Under the pieces are notes generated by a model. That model saw only the letters and a list, made by a program, of their open reading frames with translations. It searched no databases and was not told the DNA's origin. DNA of 39,442 nt, taken from NCBI RefSeq assembly GCF_001949145.1, contig NW_019091674.1, positions 1-39,442 on the forward strand. The letters are read 5' to 3'. Source of the stretch: Acanthaster planci (Eukaryota; Echinodermata; Asteroidea; Valvatida; Acanthasteridae). Each line of letters opens with the position of its first letter. Position 1 is the first letter of the stretch. Both the position numbers and the translations under genes were made by a program. Positions 34,564 through 39,442 of this stretch are shown here, piece after piece.

Positions 34564-36183
34564 CTTAACAAATGCATTTAAAATTGCAATAAAGCAAGAT
34601 TATCTGTTTTTCAGACATTAGAATTACAAACATTAGAATGAAACACATAAAAATTAAGAGACCATTATAAAAACGCTTATACATCAACTTGTAATAAAAC
34701 ACCTTACTTTTCTTACACGTGTATTTTACTTATATTCGACCTTTCTATTTTACAGTGTTATTGTCTTTCACAACATGTTTACTTTAATTCCATTTTTGTA
34801 CAAGTACATTGGCTTTTATTGTTGATGTATAGATAATTGTATTTTCGTATTTACATTTTGACGAAATATTAGTTTACGTTTTGATTCAAGATTACAATTT
34901 ATGTTAGGCATTTTGCATCTGTTCAATTTGAACTTTGTTACTCTTTATTCTGTTTTGTGTGCAAATTTGTAGGATTAGTTTCACACTTTACGTTTGTCAC
35001 TACTTGATTGAATGCTGGTAATTTCTGATTTTACTTGTTTTCTGCGTACCATCGTTTCATATTGTATCAACATTGACTCTTATGATTTACCAATATTACA
35101 TTGAAATACTTACATTTTCTTCTTCTCTTTAAGTTACCTTGATACAGTTCTTTTTATTTGTTTCAAACAGCGGAATGCCATAAAAGTGATACATGTAGTA
35201 TTATTTTCTTTGGTTCCATGCCGTGTTAAAGTTTTGGGTGTTCGTTCAAAGGTTTAGCCAGATAACACTGAACGGGCAAATTATTGATTGGTCAGGCTTT
35301 TCACCGTACAGATAGTTTCGTGTGAGAACTACGTGTGCATGCATGTTTGTGTGACTGCAGCAAACCATGGCATAAGAAAGCAATGTTGTGCACAAGATTA
35401 GTGTGCCTGTTCCGACAAAGCATTTCACTTTCAAGTATTTTTAATGATAATAAAATGGCCAGTTTTGTACAGCTGGACTCCGAAAGAGTACCGTCTCTGA
35501 TATGACAAAAATTGAAAATTAATTTTGGATAACATTTGCAGAACTGAATAGCAGCCAATTTCTTTGAGTTACTTTTTAAACATGTACTTAAACATGTAGC
35601 AGGTAAATTACTTAACAGAATACGTTTTTAGTGAAATAATGTCGACGGTAAGACCATGGAGATATACGGCCCCACGAGAAAATGCACATAGCAAGGAAAA
35701 AGTTATTAAACGTACAACGTGTAGTTTGAAATTACGTTTGAAACACATTTCAATTACATTGTACGTGTTAGAAGCAAATTACTATACATCTGATAAACAT
35801 GTCTGACAGAATTGTTCTGAACCTTTCAAAAACTCATTCATGTATAAGTTTGGTACAAAGACAATCCAATAGTATTGTATTTTTAATGGTAAGAAACTGA
35901 GTCAACTCATGGTCCACTGAGTCGCAATATACTGACATCGGTAATTTTACACACGTAAAACCCTAGAATGTCCATGAACAAAAAAATTAGCACTCACCTG
36001 TCTTACATCAGATATTCGATCAGCAGGATTCCTGGTGTTGTGATCAAATAACCTGCTCCAATCCAATTCCAAAGTGTTCTCATTCAACCATGCCCAAAGC
36101 AAGAGCGGTCCTTAAGAGCAATACGAATCGAACGATTCTCTGTCCTAGAATGAGCCCACCAGCTTAGGCTGCGACCCCGAAAC
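34564..36183. other. AT-rich non-coding interior of the Polinton-like element
   Basis: No gene is recognised. Composition is strongly A/T, with short frames only. Confidence 0.5.
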
Positions 36184-36345
36184 GTTTAAAAATGCCGCGC
36201 AGGTTGGACCTTTCTGATGGACATGTTCGGTTGTTTACGTTCAGGGATGACTCAGCGCCGTGGCATCATGGAATTTCCTTCCTACCCTACTATAAGGCAA
36301 TTGTACACATCGCCCAATTGGGGCTGCACCATTTTTGTATGTAGG
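36184..36345 (+). repeat. Diverged subterminal copy of the inner right TIR
   Basis: This stretch parallels 36688-36870 in direct orientation. Shared anchors are TTTAAAAAYGCCGC, GGACATG, GTTGTTTACGT, GATGACTCAGC, AAGGC.ATTGTAC and GCCCAATT.GGGCTG. The copy is clearly older than the left/right TIR pair. It suggests that an earlier terminus or a slipped duplication is preserved inside the element. Confidence 0.7.
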
Positions 36346-36422
36346 TAGGTTCCCACCGTTAATGACTAAAGGTTTAAACCTAACACTTGGACCTTTTATA
36401 TCGGTTTAGGTATTGCATCATC

Positions 36423-36691
36423 TTGCAAAACATAAAGGTTGACACAAACAGTGACGAAATCCCTAAAAAAAAGATCGTGCCTTCCTCAGAAGAAAAGACC
36501 ATCGCCCCTTTTGATTACTTCAGGATTTATCCAATTACTCCAGCCAGAGCCACCCGCGGTCTGTTGTCCGAAGATAAAGCCCGTGTACATTACCTGCCGC
36601 CATGCTATAAAGGGACATTGTTTAGGAATTATCCCTCGATTACTTCAAGACCTCCCGGTGCTGGTGGGCGCCCAATCCGAGTGTACCATTT
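36423..36691 (+). other. Open frame next to right TIR, unrecognised
   Basis: A frame of about 90 codons runs through DEIPKKKIVPSSEEKTIAPF and HYLPPCYKGTLF. Its base composition is less AT-rich than the surroundings. It resembles no family that could be named, and it runs on into the TIR. It may be a remnant of a small Polinton gene or chance. Confidence 0.25.
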
Positions 36692-37347
36692 AAAAACGCC
36701 GCACGTACTGGGCCTTCCCGTTGGACATGGTTGGACATGTCCAGTTGTTTACGTCTATCGATGACTCAGCACTGTGACGTCACTGCAATCGCCCTCCGAG
36801 CAAGCAATAAGGCTATTGTACTCAGTGCCCAATTTGGGCTGACGTACCATATAATTTATCGTAGGTACATGTAGTAGACCCCCAAGTTTATAGACCTTCT
36901 ACGTTTGTAGGGTACATATGCGTATACATGTATAACGTTCTTGTGATTGTACCGTACATGCATTTCTAACCGACATATATCCGGCCGGCCCACATAAGTA
37001 TAGGCCATGAGTTAAAAATATGGCCCATCAATAATGTTCATTGTTTTAAGAGATATTTTATTTACTTTACTTTACAAGCAGTTTTGTACTTATTTCAAGA
37101 CTTACCCGAGTTTACCTCGCTCTCTCGAGCAGATAATATCGATCACAAAGACCAAAAAACAAAATGGTACGTTCCTGTATATCGTGAACTTTCTCCCACA
37201 CATTACCTACACCCCGTGAACAATGAACAATTCTCAATCCTCATTTTATGCTAATGAGGGTCACGTGGTACAAAATCCAGCGTTCTGATTGGTCGAGAGA
37301 CCGTCATAGAGAAGGCAAAATATCCTGGTTAGACGGGGTGCACTACT
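36692..37347 (-). repeat. Right terminal inverted repeat of the Polinton-like element
   Basis: Pairs with 24318-24963 and ends GACGGGGTGCACTACT directly before the GGCCTT target copy at 37348-37353. Confidence 0.9.
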
Positions 37348-38724
37348 GGCCTTTGATGGCAAAGTCATCCAGACCCTAGTCTCGATATTGTACAAAGGGA
37401 TCATAGAGGAAATTGGAGTTTTAACAAAGAGCTTAACGCATGCACTTGTCTTGTCTTGAAGGTACGTTAATTCTCTGCGAGACATGGGCAGTGCAAAGAC
37501 CTGTAACTTTAAAAATCAAATTTGTGGACCTATAATTGGCTGGATCAATTACCATTGTAGTAGACTTTCCCCTAAGTTACTCCTTTTGCTTCGAAAACTT
37601 TGGTTATATAGATTATGTAGTCTTCAGCGCTTTAACTAAAATTATGTCCCGGACCGTTATCTTACATATCAGTTCGAAGTTCTGAATCATCCAGGAGATA
37701 GCCCCTACATATTTTTTAAATCATCACACAGTTTACAAACTGACTGCTTTGCAGGTAAACTTTAATCCTTCATGCTTCCAGATTGAAATCATGTTGCGAA
37801 AAATGAAACAGCAAGAAAAGAAAGAAAAATCGAAAGGCCAGATTATCTTAAAAGTCATAGTCGGCGTTTTTATATAAATAAAGATATATTTACCGAAATA
37901 AGAATTCTTAAGAAGAATGCATAGCGTGGATGTGGTAGGGAAATGTATTTCTCTTCGTGCTTTAAAACACTCTCCAGGTATCATATACAGCCCAAAAGCT
38001 CATTGCAAGGAGGAGTCATTCTTCGTTTTTAAAATGCTTCGTTAAACATAACGCTTCCTATAAATTACAGAGCAACTGTCGACATTTAAACAAACAGGGT
38101 TGTCTTAACAAGACAGTTGTTTAGTTTGAGCTGGTTATGTCTTGTATTATGCTTCATTTCTACCGTGAGCGACCTGAAAGGAATTAATACGCTGTTGATG
38201 CGTTCATTTATCAGCTTAGGAGAAAGGTTGGATCGATTTGGTTGGATCGAGACAAGAGGCCGAAATTTTATTTTGAGCCAGCTAAGGCTTTCGGGGCATA
38301 ATCCATTCCCCATGCAATGGGAGGTAAAATGGTTTAAACTAGGACCTGGCTATTCAATGTTCACGAACTGTCATGAAAGGAAGAAAATGCCATTTTACTT
38401 GATATTTATTTCGGCGAAGAAACCACCACCACTCATATCTTGGAATGAGACGGAAACATTTATTTGTTGTATAGCTGAATACGCCGATGGCAAGACGTTA
38501 GCCAGGTCAGTGTCTGCTTTAGCAGGATTCATAAATCTCCTCGATGCTGCATCCTTCAGTGCAGCATTCGTGGTGCAAACCTCGCTTTCCAATACCACGT
38601 CCGAACAAGAATGTGCTGGCGTCCTTTGAATCCAGAAACTCTGCATCACAGGTGAGGAGACAACAGAAGTGGCACGATGATTTTGTTTTCACCCAAAATA
38701 ATTCTGTCTTTTTATATGTTACTG
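37348..38724 (-). repeat. R repeat, copy 4, part 2
   Basis: The copy resumes at GGCCTT(37348-37353)TGATGGCAAAG and follows the reverse complement of R3 from about 20870 to about 19360, without R3's private 100-bp insertion. It breaks off in the ILP B/A intron near 38724. It is closer to R2 than to R3 in the sequence just after the A-chain stop. Confidence 0.85.
38519..38640 (-). pseudogene. Insulin-like peptide gene, copy 4 (A-chain exon only)
   Basis: Reading the minus strand after TGATGCAG, the exon encodes the C-peptide end, a KR site, and GLHHECCTEGCS...IYESC with TAA at 38521-38519. The A-chain residues are the same as in copies 1 and 2. R homology ends about 85 nt upstream of the exon, within the intron, so no B-chain or signal-peptide exon is present to 39442. 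The exon is an orphan unless it is spliced to something beyond the window. Confidence 0.88.
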
Positions 38725-39442
38725 TGGTGTTTGCTAATTGTTAAGTGCTGTAGTCACATGAGGGCGCTATTCATGTTGTCCATGAATCGCTTGGTACGTT
38801 GCCGTGTAGTAATCTTAGTATTTTGGACATGCTATGCGGACACGAGAGATAGTGCCAGGTTTAATAATGCATTCATTTATAAAATGTTAATGGCTTGGTT
38901 ATGTGAGTTACAGATAAATGCAAATGGTAGATATTTAACAGTCCAGATCGATTAATAGAGGGATTAAGTTGCAATCAGTTAAGCTCCGGTGCCCATGAAT
39001 ATACGTGTAAATTGGTCGTTCGCGCCACAACCTTGGATCTCTTCCAAAACTTCTAGAAACTTTGTAGTCATCAGGTTCAGGGCCTGGAATGGTCCTTTGT
39101 ATTTGCTGAATTGTACCAGCAGGGTTGGGGGCCCTAGGCTAGGGGCAGATAGGCTACATCGACTGGTGAGTTACATGTATATAGCAAGTTATGTAATAGC
39201 TGATATAAGGTCATAAAAGTGGCTGTATGTAGCAGGGTGCAAGTTTAATGTCAAATTTGCAATGTGGTGTGCACGTACGTGTACCTCCACCTTTGTTATT
39301 GTACATGTACATGTACAACATATTATTCATGACCTTGGAAATCTGCAGCATGTACATGTTACATCTTACGTTACATGTAGCACCAGCAATACTCTTCATT
39401 GATCATGGAAGTTGGACTCGACTCGAATCGAATTAGATTAGA
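38725..39442. other. Right-end unique sequence, nothing recognised
   Basis: No R homology or gene is recognised. A (TACATG)n-like palindromic tract lies at about 39299-39316, and further TACATGT motifs follow. Confidence 0.5.

Larger units (their letters stand above)
24318..37347. mobile_element. Polinton/Maverick-like element, 13,030 bp, polymerase-only remnant
   Basis: The element is bounded exactly. It starts AGTAGTGCACCCC and ends GGGGTGCACTACT. It has about 650-bp terminal inverted repeats and a 6-bp target duplication, and lies inside an otherwise continuous R copy. A 5'-AG terminus, long TIRs, a 6-bp duplication and a protein-primed PolB are together the diagnostic traits of Polintons (self-synthesising, virus-related transposons). 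The only recognised gene is the decayed polB on the minus strand. Retroviral-type integrase, A32-like ATPase, cysteine protease and capsid genes were not recognised in the 2.1 kb left or 5.4 kb right of polB. It is therefore an internally deleted, non-autonomous copy, or a minimal relative mobilised in trans. Confidence 0.85.

Noticed and set aside
1-39442. CRISPR arrays, tRNA or rRNA genes, bacterial-type operons
   Set aside because: None were found on reading the sequence. Repeats are long, inverted or dispersed rather than short and regularly spaced.

Overview
The window is animal nuclear DNA, probably from a marine invertebrate. The grounds are GT-AG introns, Ty3/gypsy and Polinton-type mobile elements, frequent TACATGTA-like motifs, AT-rich spacers, and an insulin-family gene with the expected phase-1 intron between B and A chain. 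The species cannot be fixed from sequence alone. No long intact gene, tRNA, rRNA or CRISPR array was seen.

The central observation is a repeat, here called R (about 3.5-4 kb), present four times: R1 (+) about 90-3657, R2 (-) about 7082-10400, R3 (+) about 17204-21260, and R4 (-) 23768-24317 continuing at 37348-38724. Each copy carries all or part of an insulin-like peptide (ILP) gene. The A-chain exon (122 nt, ending in a Cys-Cys...Cys...Cys insulin signature after a dibasic site) is intact in all four. The B-chain exon (C-x11-C, starting CG..L) is seen in R1, R2 and R3, but is damaged in R3 and absent from R4.

The R copies form two head-to-head blocks. Block 1 (90-10400) is R1, LTR, truncated gypsy gag-RT-RNase H, R2 inverted. 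Block 2 (17204-38724) is R3, LTR with a 526-bp insertion, a region ending in a gypsy integrase fragment, R4 inverted. Shared features suggest that one composite block was duplicated and that its gypsy cores then decayed differently.

R4 is split by a 13,030-bp Polinton/Maverick-like element (24318-37347). It has about 650-bp terminal inverted repeats starting 5'-AG and a 6-bp target duplication (GGCCTT). The uninterrupted site is visible in R1 and R3. Its only recognisable gene is a decayed protein-primed family B DNA polymerase (27114-31258, minus). No integrase, packaging ATPase, protease or capsid gene was recognised. The rest is AT-rich and includes a tandem array in which a 127-bp segment occurs in both orientations.

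Between the blocks (10.4-17.2 kb) lies a large inverted repeat (12136-13060 and 15860-16797). Its arms hold two divergent copies of a promoter and first exon that encode a signal peptide. A small inverted-repeat element and a strongly T-biased stretch lie between the arms. The final 700 bp hold nothing recognised.
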